A stretch of DNA of 64,000 nucleotides from Fimbriimonadaceae bacterium (GCA_020850355.1 JADZEX010000061.1:1-64000), one strand, 5' to 3'; shown: positions 52,050-60,957, counted from the first letter of the stretch. The notes: generated by a model not told the origin, from the letters alone. Numbers and translations: made by a program.

Positions 52050-53543
52050 GTGGCAAGCCAGCACCCGCCACCGGCCGGTCGCCAGCAGCTCCGCGGCGAC
52101 CTGGCGCGGTGGTTTGTGCTTGGGAGCCTCGCCTACAGCGGCTGCGAAACCGCCGAGCTGCCCGACCTCGCACCGCGCGCCTGGCGCTGGTACCGGCGGC
52201 TCCTCGAACACGGCCTGGCCGTCCCCTTTGGCGTGGTCTGCGATCTGGGGCACCTGCTGCTACAGGGCGAGGCCTTCCGCTTCCGCAGCTTCTTTGATGA
52301 CGAGCGGCTGACCACCGCCGAGCGCGCGGTGCGCGAGCGGTACGAGTCGCGGGTCCTGCTGCGCCGGCTCCAAGAGGCCGCGCTGGCCCGTCTGCGGCGG
52401 GTCGTGCTCGACAACCAGGATGTCGATCTGGCCGTCTCGCGCGGCCTCGAGATCCTGCTGCGGCCGGCCCAGGCGCGGCTCACGCCACGCTTCGGCATCG
52501 ACGAACCGCACGGCCTGCAGCTCGACTTCGGCACCTCCTACCGCCGCGCCCGCGACGACTTCGAAGCGGCTGCCGCGGCGCCGGGGGTGCTGCTGGGCCT
52601 GCTCGACCAGCTCGCCGACCAGGCCACCTTGTTGGACCTCGACCGGCTGCTGCAGGCCGAGGACTATTACGAGATCGAGCACGTCCGGGTCTTCCCGCGC
52701 GAGAGTCTCCGGGAGGTGGCGCGGCGGATCAAGACCGTCGAACGCCTGCTCGGGCCGACGCCACGCCTGACCGCCCGCTCCTGGCGCCAACGGGCGCTGG
52801 CCGAGACCAGCCTCGAGAGCGTCGGCACCTACCCCACCGGCGGGATCGCCGAGCTGAGCACCAGCGGGCCGCTGGAGAACCTCGTGCCGAGCGAGCTGGT
52901 CTACCTGGAGCCGGCCGCGACGGTCGATCCGTTCCTGGTGCGCTACGCCGAGAACGGTCTGCTGCGCTACCTGCGCGACAGCGCGATCCACCAGATGCTG
53001 CGCCGCAGCGTGACCTTCGTGGTGGACGACTGCCCCGAGTTCAACCGCCCGGTGACCGCCGGCGGCGAGCTGCATGGCACCAAGGTGATCCGCTGCCTGC
53101 TGGGCCTGGTGCTGAGCCTGACGGCCGACCTCTGGCGGATCTTCCGGCGCGACGACCTGGCCTTTCACCTGATGCTGCTGGCCGGCGAGGGGGGCAGCGA
53201 GCAGGTCGCCGAACGACGCGAGATTGGCGAGGTGCTGCATCTGCTGTTCCACGAAAAGGAGGAGGCCGGGACGGTCCGCGTCGAACTGGCCGGGGGATCG
53301 TTGGGGGCCTGGCTGGCCGGCCTGGATCCCGACCCGGGGCGGGCCCAGACCGTGGTGCTGCTCGGCCGTCCGGCGTTGCTGCGGGCCGCCAGCGGCTGGC
53401 GCAGCGGGCCGCAGACTCGGGTGGTCGGGTTCCCGGTGAGCCTCGATGACGCCACCGCGGCGGCCGGTGTGAGCCTGGCCGACCGCCCGCTGGCGGCGCT
53501 GCGGCGAGCGCGGGAGCAGTTGCTGTCGCAGGTGATCGCCTGA
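52050..53543 (+). CDS. vWA-like protein related to MoxR/FtsH ternary-system vWA components
   Basis: The protein has 497 residues. A helical N-terminal half (about 1-250) is followed by the signature GGIAELSTSGPLENLVPSEL (264-283) and VDPFLVRYAENGLLRYLRD. This recalls the vWA components of MoxR/FtsH ternary conflict systems, and a vWA-like fold comes next (about 318-465). The MIDAS motif is degenerate: D326-x-C328-x-E330 instead of DxSxS. vWA proteins in those systems act with an AAA ATPase, which is absent here. The GTG 52050 start has no strong ribosome binding site, so it may depend on coupling to rpsR. The stop overlaps the next gene in TGATG. Family assignment is from memory of motifs. 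Confidence 0.6.
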   Translation: MASQHPPPAGRQQLRGDLARWFVLGSLAYSGCETAELPDLAPRAWRWYRRLLEHGLAVPFGVVCDLGHLLLQGEAFRFRSFFDDERLTTAERAVRERYESRVLLRRLQEAALARLRRVVLDNQDVDLAVSRGLEILLRPAQARLTPRFGIDEPHGLQLDFGTSYRRARDDFEAAAAAPGVLLGLLDQLADQATLLDLDRLLQAEDYYEIEHVRVFPRESLREVARRIKTVERLLGPTPRLTARSWRQRALAETSLESVGTYPTGGIAELSTSGPLENLVPSELVYLEPAATVDPFLVRYAENGLLRYLRDSAIHQMLRRSVTFVVDDCPEFNRPVTAGGELHGTKVIRCLLGLVLSLTADLWRIFRRDDLAFHLMLLAGEGGSEQVAERREIGEVLHLLFHEKEEAGTVRVELAGGSLGAWLAGLDPDPGRAQTVVLLGRPALLRAASGWRSGPQTRVVGFPVSLDDATAAAGVSLADRPLAALRRAREQLLSQVIA

Positions 53544-54778
53544 TGCCGGTCTACCGCTGCCCGAACCTGGAGACCCTGCTGGCGGCGCTGCACCTCTGCG
53601 GCGACGCGGCGGCCTGGCGGCAGCCGGTCGACCGACAGCGCGGCGACGACGGCTCCTGGGCCTTGCGGGCGGCGCGCTTGCCCGGCCTCGACGACTACCT
53701 CGTGACCGCTGAGGATGGCGCCTGGGAGGCCTGCCCCTCGCTGCTGCAGGCGCTCCCCTTGCAGCCCGCGCCGGGCCTGCAGCGGGGCCTCACCTATCTG
53801 CTGCTGCCAACCGTGGCCGACTTCCGGGCGGTCGTCCGCGAGGCCCTGCTGCTGGGCGATGATCGCCTGAGCTGGCAGGCCCTGGCCGATGGCCGGATCC
53901 TGCTGCGCGCCACCGATCCGTCGCCCTTCCTGCTGGATCGCTGGCGTCTGCCGCCGACCTGGGGGCTCTTCCAGCCGACCGCCGCTGAGGGCCGGGTGCT
54001 GCTGCCGCTGGGGCAGGCCTACCCCCTGCCGGCGCACCTGGCCTTTGCGCCCGGCGACGAAGGCGACCTCTGGCTGGTGCTGCCCGAGGGCCCCTGGGTG
54101 CACGTCCGCGCGGGCTTCAGTGAGCTTTACGAGCACCTGCTGGTCGACCCGGCGCAGTTCGCCGAGCAGTCCTGGCCGACCGCTGCCACGACGCCGCAGG
54201 TGACCGTCCAACTGCGCCTGGAGCCGGCCGAGCCGCGGCAGCCCACGGCGCTCTGGTGGCTCGATGCCGACGAGCTGGTGGTGCTGGAGCGGTTGCTCCA
54301 GGAAGGCGCCGAGTCGGAGCTCAACCGCCTGCAGGTGGCCGTGCTGGAAGGCCCCGACCAACGGCCGCAGGTGGTGCTGCTGGAGCGCGCCGCCGGGCTG
54401 TTGCCGCCCCCGATCCGGGGCGGCCGCGAGTTTGCGGCGCGGCTGCCAGTCGAGGGGCTCTACCTCCCGGTGGACCGCCGCCTGGCCCCGCTGCTGGGGC
54501 GGCGCAGCCTGGTCGAGGCGCTCGGCCTGGCCGAGGAACACCTCACGGTGCTCTGGCCGACCGACGGCGGGCTGGAGGTGCGCCGCTGCGCCCGCACGGC
54601 GTTGCGACCGCTCAGCGACCTGGTGCACTGGCAGGTCACCGCTGCCGCGCCGGGGTGGCGCGATCTGGTCGCCGGGGTCAGCCTCGAGACGGCGCTCGAG
54701 ACGCCCACGCAGGCGACCGTCCCGGCGGCCGCCGCGGGCGGCTGGTGGCACCGCCTGCGGCGCCGCCTGCGCGGCTAA
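53543..54778 (+). CDS. Unknown protein coupled to the vWA-like gene
   Basis: The 411-residue soluble protein is rich in Leu, Ala and acidic residues, with no signal or transmembrane part. It looks like a repeat of beta-rich domains (RGLTYLLLPTVADFRAVVRE, RLSWQALADGRILLRATD). A basic, aromatic C-terminal tail follows (GGWWHRLRRRLRG) that could touch membranes or nucleic acid. I recognise no Pfam family. ATG 53543 shares its A with the vWA gene stop, so the two are translationally coupled and presumably function together. Its stop overlaps the convergent TPR gene by three bases. Confidence 0.65.
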   Translation: MPVYRCPNLETLLAALHLCGDAAAWRQPVDRQRGDDGSWALRAARLPGLDDYLVTAEDGAWEACPSLLQALPLQPAPGLQRGLTYLLLPTVADFRAVVREALLLGDDRLSWQALADGRILLRATDPSPFLLDRWRLPPTWGLFQPTAAEGRVLLPLGQAYPLPAHLAFAPGDEGDLWLVLPEGPWVHVRAGFSELYEHLLVDPAQFAEQSWPTAATTPQVTVQLRLEPAEPRQPTALWWLDADELVVLERLLQEGAESELNRLQVAVLEGPDQRPQVVLLERAAGLLPPPIRGGREFAARLPVEGLYLPVDRRLAPLLGRRSLVEALGLAEEHLTVLWPTDGGLEVRRCARTALRPLSDLVHWQVTAAAPGWRDLVAGVSLETALETPTQATVPAAAAGGWWHRLRRRLRG

Positions 54779-55848
54779 CGCGCGGCCGGCCCGGACGCCA
54801 GCCACGCCCGCACCGCGGCCTGCCAACGCGCCGTCCAGTCGGCCTGCCAGTGCAGCGCCCCGCCGGCGGCCAACGCTGGGACCAGATCCGCGGCCAGCAG
54901 CGGCGCGACATCGAGCGCTTGGGGGTCGCGACGGACCCGCCGGCCGGCCGCGCTGAAGCTCTCGCCGACCGCCCCCAACCAGACCGCGGGCGACCCCGGC
55001 AGGGTGCCCGCCACGGCCGACCAGGTGGTCGAGAGGCCCTCGCGACGCAGCGCCGCGAGGGCCGCCAGGGCGGTCGGCAGCTCGGTCCGTGACGCTTGTT
55101 GGTCGGCCCTGCAGGCCTGGACCAGCGGGTGGTCCGGCATCATCGGCCGCGGCGGGAGGTCGGTCTCGGGGCGCCAGGCGGCCTCCAGCCAGGCGGCCGG
55201 CCAGGGGTCCAAGGTGTCGGGCGGCCCCCACGACTCGGCCTGTCGCAGCTCCTCCTCGGGATCGCTGACCTGCTGGAAGAGCCGCTGCCAGAGCACCGCG
55301 GGCAGCACCACGCCAAGGTTCAGACCGCGCAGCCGGCGGTACAGGCTGCCGCACTGCGCCGCCGACGCGCTGGCCACGTCCTGCACCAGCCGGGCGAGCT
55401 GCAGGTCAGCGCCGCCGGCGGCCGCCAGGGCGCTCTCCGCCAGCGCCGGCAGCAGCTCCCAGGAAGCGTGCCCGGCGCGCACCGCCTCGGCCGCGGCGGC
55501 CAGCGCGGCCTGCGGCCGCCCGCCCAGGATGGCGGCCCTGGCGAGGCCGGTCCAGGCGTCGGACTGCGGCCCCTCCAGGGCCAGCACGCGCTGCCAGCCG
55601 GCGTAGGCCGCGGCCGGGTCGGCGGTGGCTGGCAAGCGCCGCCGCAGCGCGGCAGCCTCCTCGGCGAGGGCGCCTGGCCGGTAAGCCGCCCGGACGTCCT
55701 CCAGCAACGCCTCCCAGGGCTCCCAGCGCGCCACCGCGCGGCCGTGCTGTTGCCGCGCCGCCAGCCGGGCCGCCCGGCGCTGTCGCAGCCCCGGCCAGGC
55801 GCGCCACGTCCCGAGGCTTGCCAAGACCACGCCAAGGACCCACCACAC
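54775..55848 (-). CDS. Membrane-anchored TPR-like protein
   Basis: The 357-residue protein has one N-terminal transmembrane segment (WVLGVVLASLGTWRAWPGL). A helical, Ala-rich domain with TPR-like repeats follows (AAYAGWQRVLALEGPQSDAW, TGLARAAILGGRPQAALAAA). The C-terminal half has a WPAAWLEAAWR-type region with no known domain. GTG 55848 has only a weak AAGG leader. It converges on the vWA/unknown pair and may belong to the same functional set, as TPR proteins accompany vWA proteins in Bat-type operons, but that is speculation. Confidence 0.65.
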   Translation of the reverse strand: MWWVLGVVLASLGTWRAWPGLRQRRAARLAARQQHGRAVARWEPWEALLEDVRAAYRPGALAEEAAALRRRLPATADPAAAYAGWQRVLALEGPQSDAWTGLARAAILGGRPQAALAAAAEAVRAGHASWELLPALAESALAAAGGADLQLARLVQDVASASAAQCGSLYRRLRGLNLGVVLPAVLWQRLFQQVSDPEEELRQAESWGPPDTLDPWPAAWLEAAWRPETDLPPRPMMPDHPLVQACRADQQASRTELPTALAALAALRREGLSTTWSAVAGTLPGSPAVWLGAVGESFSAAGRRVRRDPQALDVAPLLAADLVPALAAGGALHWQADWTARWQAAVRAWLASGPAAR

Positions 55849-55968
55849 CGCTTGCCGCCTTGTCTCGCAGGGGTGCCTCTACCTTGACAGCAGGAGCCTC
55901 GCGGGTCACCTTGCAGCGTGGGGTGGCGGCGCCTGCCGGGGCTGCCGGACGACCGCCCCGAGGGTGAC

Positions 55969-57165
55969 ATGAAGGTACTGCTCGACGGCACTCTGCTCGG
56001 GGCGCGCTTCTCAGGAGTCGAACGCGCCGTCGGACAACTGGCCTGGCACCTCGCCGCGCAGACCGCCCCAGCCGAACCGGTCGGGCTCTACGTCGGCAGC
56101 GGCTTCGCGGAGTATGTTGCGCAGTACCACCCGCACGGCCTGCCGCCCGGGCTTGAGCCGCTGCGCACCGGCGTCGACAGTCGGCAACGGCTGGCGCGCT
56201 GCGTCTGGCAGCAGATGGTCTTGCCGCGCCTGGTCCACAGCGCCAGCGCCACGGTCTTTCACGCTCCGGCCTACGTCTCGCCGGCGCTGCTGCGCTCGCC
56301 GCACGTGGTGACGCTGTACGACCTGATTGCCTTCGACCGCCCCGAGTTCTGCCCTGCCGCCAACCGCTGGCACTACCGCTGGGCCATCCCGGCCGGCGTG
56401 CGGCTGGCGCAACGGGTGATCGTGCCGTCGGCCTTCACCCGGCGGGCCGTCGCCCGGCATCTGCCGCAGGTCCACGACCGCTGCGTGGTGGTGCCGCTGG
56501 GTGTCGAGAGCCGTTTCGCCGCGCCGGCCGCGGCCGCTGATGCAGCGGTTCGCGAGGACTACCGCCTGCCCGACGAGTACCTGCTATGGGTCGGGCAGGT
56601 CGAGCCGAAGAAGAACCTGCCGCTCCTGCTGCGCGCGGTCGCCGCGCTGCGGGCCGGCGGCGGCAGCGTCCCGAAGCTGGTGGTGGCCGGCCCGTTGTCG
56701 TGGGGCACGGCCGAGGTGATGCGGACGTTCCTCGCCGCCAACCTCCAGAGCGCGGTGATGTTCACCGGCACCGTCCGCGACGAACACCTGCCGGCGCTCT
56801 ACCGCGGGGCCACGGCCTTTTGCTTCCCAAGCCTCTACGAGGGCTTCGGCCTGCCGGTGTTGGAGGCGATGGCGGCTGGCGTGCCGGTGCTGGCGGCCAA
56901 CGCGGGGGCGCTGCCGGAAGTGGTCGGCGAGGCTGGGCTGCTGTTGCCGCCGGACTCGCCGGGCGACTGGGCCGACGCGCTCGGCGGGCTGCTCGCCAAC
57001 GCCTCGCAGCGGGCCGAGCTGATCGCCCGCGGACGCAGCCAGGCGGCGCGCTACACCTGGGACAGCACCGCGCGGCAGACCGCCGCGGTCTACCGCGCCG
57101 CCGTGGCGACCGGCGAGGACGAGTACGACGTCGCCACCGGGCGCTGGCTGTACGCTGGGTCCTGA
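55969..57165 (+). CDS. GT4-family glycosyltransferase
   Basis: The protein has 398 residues. It has a two-Rossmann GT-B fold. The N-terminal domain includes SGVERAVGQLAWHLA and HVVTLYDLIAFDRPEFCPAA. The C-terminal donor site shows LWVGQVEPKKNLPLLLRAVA, MFTGTVRDEHLPALYRGATA and the conserved EGFGLPVLEAMAAGVPVLA. These retaining enzymes add nucleotide-sugar residues, often to cell-surface glycans. ATG 55969 has GAGGGTGAC upstream. No other glycan-synthesis gene adjoins it. The 120-base spacer before it has a TTGACA at 55884 without a good -10. Confidence 0.9.
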   Translation: MKVLLDGTLLGARFSGVERAVGQLAWHLAAQTAPAEPVGLYVGSGFAEYVAQYHPHGLPPGLEPLRTGVDSRQRLARCVWQQMVLPRLVHSASATVFHAPAYVSPALLRSPHVVTLYDLIAFDRPEFCPAANRWHYRWAIPAGVRLAQRVIVPSAFTRRAVARHLPQVHDRCVVVPLGVESRFAAPAAAADAAVREDYRLPDEYLLWVGQVEPKKNLPLLLRAVAALRAGGGSVPKLVVAGPLSWGTAEVMRTFLAANLQSAVMFTGTVRDEHLPALYRGATAFCFPSLYEGFGLPVLEAMAAGVPVLAANAGALPEVVGEAGLLLPPDSPGDWADALGGLLANASQRAELIARGRSQAARYTWDSTARQTAAVYRAAVATGEDEYDVATGRWLYAGS

Positions 57166-57247
57166 GGCCGGGAACCCCCTGACACCGCGGCGCGTTGCTC
57201 TCTGGCAGGCAGCGTCAAGCGGCGCTGGAGAGGTGGAGGCACGGCGC

Positions 57248-57448
57248 ATGGGCAGCATCAGCAGCAAGCTGCGGAGCAAGATTGAGCAGTGGCTCCGCGA
57301 CGAAGACCGCAACGAGTACGGCGACCCGCGGGATACGATGTACGCGGGCGGCACGCCACTCTTCGACGAGCGGACCGGGCGGACCGTCGACCGCTACACC
57401 TACATTCTACAGAAGCACCCGCACCTCGGCGCGGGCAGCGAGGACTGA
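57248..57448 (+). CDS. Small protein of unknown function, 66 residues
   Basis: The charged soluble protein (SISSKLRSKIEQWLRDEDRN, YGDPRDTMYAGGTPLFDERT) ends one base before the start of the subtilase gene. GGAG lies nine bases before ATG 57248. It matches no family I know. The tight placement suggests it is made with, and may act on, the membrane protease, perhaps as an adaptor or inhibitor. Confidence 0.65.
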   Translation: MGSISSKLRSKIEQWLRDEDRNEYGDPRDTMYAGGTPLFDERTGRTVDRYTYILQKHPHLGAGSED

Positions 57449-57449
57449 C

Positions 57450-59120
57450 ATGCTGATCCGTCTCCTGAGCCTGCTCTGGCGCCTCCTCAACCTGATTGGC
57501 TTCGCGCTCTCGCTGCGGCGCTGGTGGCGCACCTTGCGGGACGACCAGGCCAGCCGCCAGGAGCGCTACGCCGCGGCGGGCATCCTGCTCTTCATGACGG
57601 CCCTGCTGGTCTGGTCGGTGGCGCAACTGGGCAACGCCCGCGCCAGCCTCGACCGCGCGCCGCAGGTCGCCGTCGCGCCTGCCGCGGCCGCCAGTCCCGA
57701 TCAGATTGTGGTCGACTTCCGCGACGAGCTGTCGTTGGCGGCCATCGACCGGCTCGACGACCAGCTCGGTGTGCGCTTCGAGCCGAACAGTCCCGAGAGC
57801 CTTGACGAGCGGCTGATGGTCGCCGAGGTGCGGCACCTCAGCGCCGCCGCGCGGTCCGAGCTGCTCGCCACGTTGCGGCGCGACGCCCGCGTGGAAGCGG
57901 CGGACGAGAACTTCACGATGTCGGTGCTGGGCAGCGCCGCACCGCTCTGGGAGCCGAACGACCCGCGCTACAAGGAGCAGTGGAGCTTCCCGGCCATTGG
58001 CATGCCGGCGGCCTGGACCAAAACCACCGGCAAGGGCGTGGTGGTGGCGGTGATCGACACCGGCGTCGCCTTCGAGGCCGACGGCAAGACCCCCGCCGCG
58101 AGCGACCTGAAGCAGACCCGCTGGACGAAGCCCTACGACTTCATCCGCAACAAGGCCAAGGCCTACGACGATCACGGCCACGGGACGCACGTCGCCGGGA
58201 CCATCGCCCAGAGCACCAACAACGGCCACGGCTGCGCCGGGATCGCCTACGAGGCGACCATCATGCCGTTGAAGGTGCTCAGCGGCGGCGGCTCCGGAAC
58301 GCTCAGCGACATTGCCGACGCGATCCACTTCGCCGCCGACAACGGCGCGCAGGTGATCAACATGAGCCTCGGCGGCCCGCGCGGCGCCGCGGTGCTGGCC
58401 CAGGCGGTGCGCTACGCTCACGCGCGGCGGGTGGTGGTGGTCTGCGCCGCGGGCAACACCGCCTCCGAGGGCGTCTGCTACCCGGCGGCCTATCCCGAGT
58501 GCATCGCGGTCTCGGCGGTCGGGCCGTCGGGTGAGCTGACCTTCTACAGCACCTACGGCAACGAGATCTGCCTGGCGGCGCCGGGCGGCGAGTACCGCTC
58601 GCCCGACGAGCGCGGCAACGGCATCTTGCAGAACACCGTGTTCCAGCAGAAGGACGTCTTCGAGGCCTGGCAAGGCACCTCGATGGCGTCGCCGCATGTC
58701 GCGGGCGTGGCGGCGCTGTTGGTGCAGCAGGGCTTCCAGGGCCCCGAAGCGGTGCGGCTGCAACTGCGCTCCACGGCGACCAAGAAGGACGACCCCAAGA
58801 AGTACGGCGCGGGCGTGCTGAATGCCGCCAAGGCGGTCGGCGCGAGCGGCGCCGAGAGCACCTTCGTGGCCCGGCCGCCGCGGGTTCGGGGCACCACCTG
58901 GTGGCCCTTGCTGCTGGGCTTCGCGGGCTGGCCTTACGGGGCGGTGTTGCTGCTGTTCGGCATCCGCCGCCTGCGGCCGCTGCTCGCACTGGGGACCACG
59001 GCCTTCGCCGTCGGGTGTCTGACGGCCGCCTTCAGCGGCGTCGCCGGCGCGCTCTGGCTGGTCCTGAACGGTCTCCTGGCCGGCGCGCTGGGTTGGTTGG
59101 TGTGGCGCCCGCGGCGCTGA
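57450..59120 (+). CDS. Membrane-embedded subtilisin-like serine protease (S8)
   Basis: The protein has 556 residues. Hydrophobic helices at the N-terminus (LLSLLWRLLNLIGFALSL, AAAGILLFMTALLVWSVAQL) anchor it. A propeptide-like region (about 70-155) follows. The S8 triad is Asp in VVVAVIDTGVAF, His in DHGHGTHVAGTIAQS and Ser in GTSMASPHVAGVAALL. Three further helices (PLLLGFAGWPYGAVLLLFG, LLALGTTAFAVGCLTAAF, LVLNGLLAGALGWLV) close the C-terminus, which is unusual for secreted subtilases. It should face the periplasm. TGACATG joins it to the preceding 66-residue gene. A strong hairpin follows. Confidence 0.9.
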   Translation: MLIRLLSLLWRLLNLIGFALSLRRWWRTLRDDQASRQERYAAAGILLFMTALLVWSVAQLGNARASLDRAPQVAVAPAAAASPDQIVVDFRDELSLAAIDRLDDQLGVRFEPNSPESLDERLMVAEVRHLSAAARSELLATLRRDARVEAADENFTMSVLGSAAPLWEPNDPRYKEQWSFPAIGMPAAWTKTTGKGVVVAVIDTGVAFEADGKTPAASDLKQTRWTKPYDFIRNKAKAYDDHGHGTHVAGTIAQSTNNGHGCAGIAYEATIMPLKVLSGGGSGTLSDIADAIHFAADNGAQVINMSLGGPRGAAVLAQAVRYAHARRVVVVCAAGNTASEGVCYPAAYPECIAVSAVGPSGELTFYSTYGNEICLAAPGGEYRSPDERGNGILQNTVFQQKDVFEAWQGTSMASPHVAGVAALLVQQGFQGPEAVRLQLRSTATKKDDPKKYGAGVLNAAKAVGASGAESTFVARPPRVRGTTWWPLLLGFAGWPYGAVLLLFGIRRLRPLLALGTTAFAVGCLTAAFSGVAGALWLVLNGLLAGALGWLVWRPRR

Positions 59121-59145
59121 CCGGAGAGTCGGCCAATCGGTTGTA

Positions 59146-59183
59146 AGAGCGGGTCGGTGGCCCACCGGCCCGCTCTCGCTTTG
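59146..59183 (+). terminator. Terminator after subtilase gene
   Basis: A near-perfect stem, AGAGCGGGTCGGTGG against CCACCGGCCCGCTCT with one G-U pair, is followed by CGCTTT. It begins 26 bases after the stop. Confidence 0.7.
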
Positions 59184-59200
59184 GGGGCGACGAGGTAGCG

Positions 59201-59947
59201 ATGGACTCCGATGTGTTGCTCAAGGTCGCCCTGGCCGGCTTCGTGATCGGCCTGGCGAAGGTCGGTTTCGCGGGGCTCGGACTGCTGATCACGCCGCTGC
59301 TGACCTCCGTCACCAGCCCGCAGTTCGCCGTAGGGGTCAGCTTGCCGATGCTGATTGTCGGCGACTTCTCCGGCGGCTGGCGGTTCTTCGGCAAGTGGGA
59401 CAAGCGGCAGATCGCCTGGCTGCTGCCGGGCTGCGTCCTCGGCGTGGCCATCGGCACCCCGCTGCTGCAGGCTCTGGCGGAGTCGAAGGAGCACTTCAGC
59501 CGGGCGATCGGCGCCGTCGCGCTGTGCTTTGCGGTGTTGCAGATGATCACCAACCGGCGCCGCCCGGAAGGCGACGCGGTGCCACCGGCACCCGGCTGGG
59601 TCGGCCTCGGAGCAGGCTGCGCGACGGCCATCGTGTCGACCATCGCCCACCAGGGCGGGCTGGTTTCCAACCTCTACCTGCTCAGCCAGGGTCTCACCAA
59701 GGAGCTGTTCGCGGCCACCACCATGATCTTGTACATGGCAATCAACCTGCTGAAGGTGCCGCCCTACCTCTATCAGGGCCGGATCACCGGCGAGACGCTG
59801 CACTTCAGCTTGCTGGGGATGCCGTTCGTGGTGCTCGGCGTGCTGGTCGGCGCGCGGCTGATCGAGCGGATGAACCCGAAGACCTTCTCGGCCGTGATCC
59901 TGTGGCTGGTGGTGGCCACCGCGGTCAAGCTGCTGATCTGGCCATAG
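59201..59947 (+). CDS. TauE/SafE-family membrane exporter
   Basis: The 248-residue protein has about eight hydrophobic helices in the two-half layout of this family. The first half includes VIGLAKVGFAGLGLLITPLL and LPMLIVGDFSGGWRFFGKWD. The second includes VSTIAHQGGLVSNLYLLSQG and MLILYM-type helices. These proteins export sulfite, sulfoacetate or similar organosulfur anions; the substrate here is unknown. GAGGTAGCG precedes ATG 59201. It is 50 bases from the dienelactone hydrolase-like gene. Confidence 0.85.
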   Translation: MDSDVLLKVALAGFVIGLAKVGFAGLGLLITPLLTSVTSPQFAVGVSLPMLIVGDFSGGWRFFGKWDKRQIAWLLPGCVLGVAIGTPLLQALAESKEHFSRAIGAVALCFAVLQMITNRRRPEGDAVPPAPGWVGLGAGCATAIVSTIAHQGGLVSNLYLLSQGLTKELFAATTMILYMAINLLKVPPYLYQGRITGETLHFSLLGMPFVVLGVLVGARLIERMNPKTFSAVILWLVVATAVKLLIWP

Positions 59948-59997
59948 CCCGGACAGGTCGCCTCCGGGGCCGCATCATGGGGGCACGGAGAGGGTCT

Positions 59998-60771
59998 GTG
60001 AAGCGGCTGCTGCTGTGTTGCGCGGCGTTCGGGCTGGTCACGACTGGGGAGGCCAAGGTGGTGGAACAGACGGTCGAGTACCGCGACGGCGAGGTCACCT
60101 GCCGGGGCTTCCTGGTCTACGACGACAACCTGCCCGGCCCGCGGCCGGCGACGATGGTGATCCACGACTGGACCGGTCTGGGTGACTTCGTGCGGGACTA
60201 CTGCCGTCGCCTGGCCGCGCTCGGCTACGTGGCGCTGGCCGCCGACTACTACGGTCAGGGCACCACCGCGGCCTCGCCACAGGAGGCTGGCAAGCTAGCC
60301 GGCGCGGTGCGCGGTACGCCCGCGATGCGCACGCGGGGCAGCGCGGCGCTGGCGGTCCTGCAGCAGCACCCGCGGGTCGACCGCACGAAGGTGGTGGCGT
60401 TGGGCTTCTGCTTCGGCGGCACTGCCGCGCTGCAGCTCTCGTACACCGGCGCCGAGCTGGCCGGGGTGGTCAGCCTGCACGGCGGCCTGACCCCGCCCGA
60501 GGCGGGCGACGTCGGGAAGCTGCGGGCGCGCTACCTGATCTTGCACGGGGCCGACGACCCGCACGTGCCGCCGGCGCAGGTGCAGACCTTCGAGGAGGCG
60601 CTGCGGGCGGCGCAGGTCGACTGGCAGTTGATCGCCTACGGCGGCGCGGTGCATGCCTTCACCAATCCCGCCGCCGGCCACGATCCGAGCCGCGGCGCGG
60701 CCTACCACGAAGGCGCGGCGAAGCGCTCCTGGGAGCATCTGAAGCTGTTCCTGGCCGAGGTCTGTGGCTAG
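59998..60771 (+). CDS. Exported dienelactone hydrolase-like alpha/beta hydrolase
   Basis: The 257-residue protein has a signal peptide (KRLLLCCAAFGLVTTGEAK). The catalytic Cys is in GFCFGGTAALQL, the Asp in HGADDPHVP and the His in VHAFTNPAAG, the DLH triad. These enzymes open lactones such as dienelactone, but many exported members have unknown esterase substrates. I chose GTG 59998, with GGAGAGG just upstream; ATG 59977 in the same frame is possible. Confidence 0.85.
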   Translation: MKRLLLCCAAFGLVTTGEAKVVEQTVEYRDGEVTCRGFLVYDDNLPGPRPATMVIHDWTGLGDFVRDYCRRLAALGYVALAADYYGQGTTAASPQEAGKLAGAVRGTPAMRTRGSAALAVLQQHPRVDRTKVVALGFCFGGTAALQLSYTGAELAGVVSLHGGLTPPEAGDVGKLRARYLILHGADDPHVPPAQVQTFEEALRAAQVDWQLIAYGGAVHAFTNPAAGHDPSRGAAYHEGAAKRSWEHLKLFLAEVCG

Positions 60772-60796
60772 CCCGGCGCCCCGGCAGCGAGACGGC

Positions 60797-60825
60797 TTGA
60801 CCTGCACCGGCGGCGGTGCTAGGGT
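60797..60825 (+). promoter_or_regulatory. Promoter for the 37-residue gene
   Basis: TTGACC (60797-60802) and TAGGGT (60820-60825) are 17 bases apart, with TGC before the -10 box. Transcription should start at about 60832, just before GAGGAG. Confidence 0.6.
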
Positions 60826-60843
60826 GCGCCGGTGAGGAGCGCC

Positions 60844-60957
60844 GTGAGCGAGAAGCACCGGAACGCCCTGCTGCTGGCCGTCGTCCTCTGCTTTCTGGCA
60901 GCCCTGGCGGCGACCTACGTCTATCTGTCGCTGGCCGTCGGCTTCGGCAACCGTTGA
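60844..60957 (+). CDS. 37-residue single-pass membrane microprotein
   Basis: GTG 60844 opens a frame of 37 codons: a short basic head (MSEKHRNALLLAVVL), a hydrophobic helix of about 20 residues rich in Leu, Ala and Val, and a short tail ending FGNR. It has its own promoter and GAGGAG four to eight bases upstream. GTG 60832, at the predicted transcription start, is in frame and would give a leaderless 41-residue form. The next gene, an oxidoreductase, begins 29 bases on. I know no family for it. Confidence 0.62.
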   Translation: MSEKHRNALLLAVVLCFLAALAATYVYLSLAVGFGNR

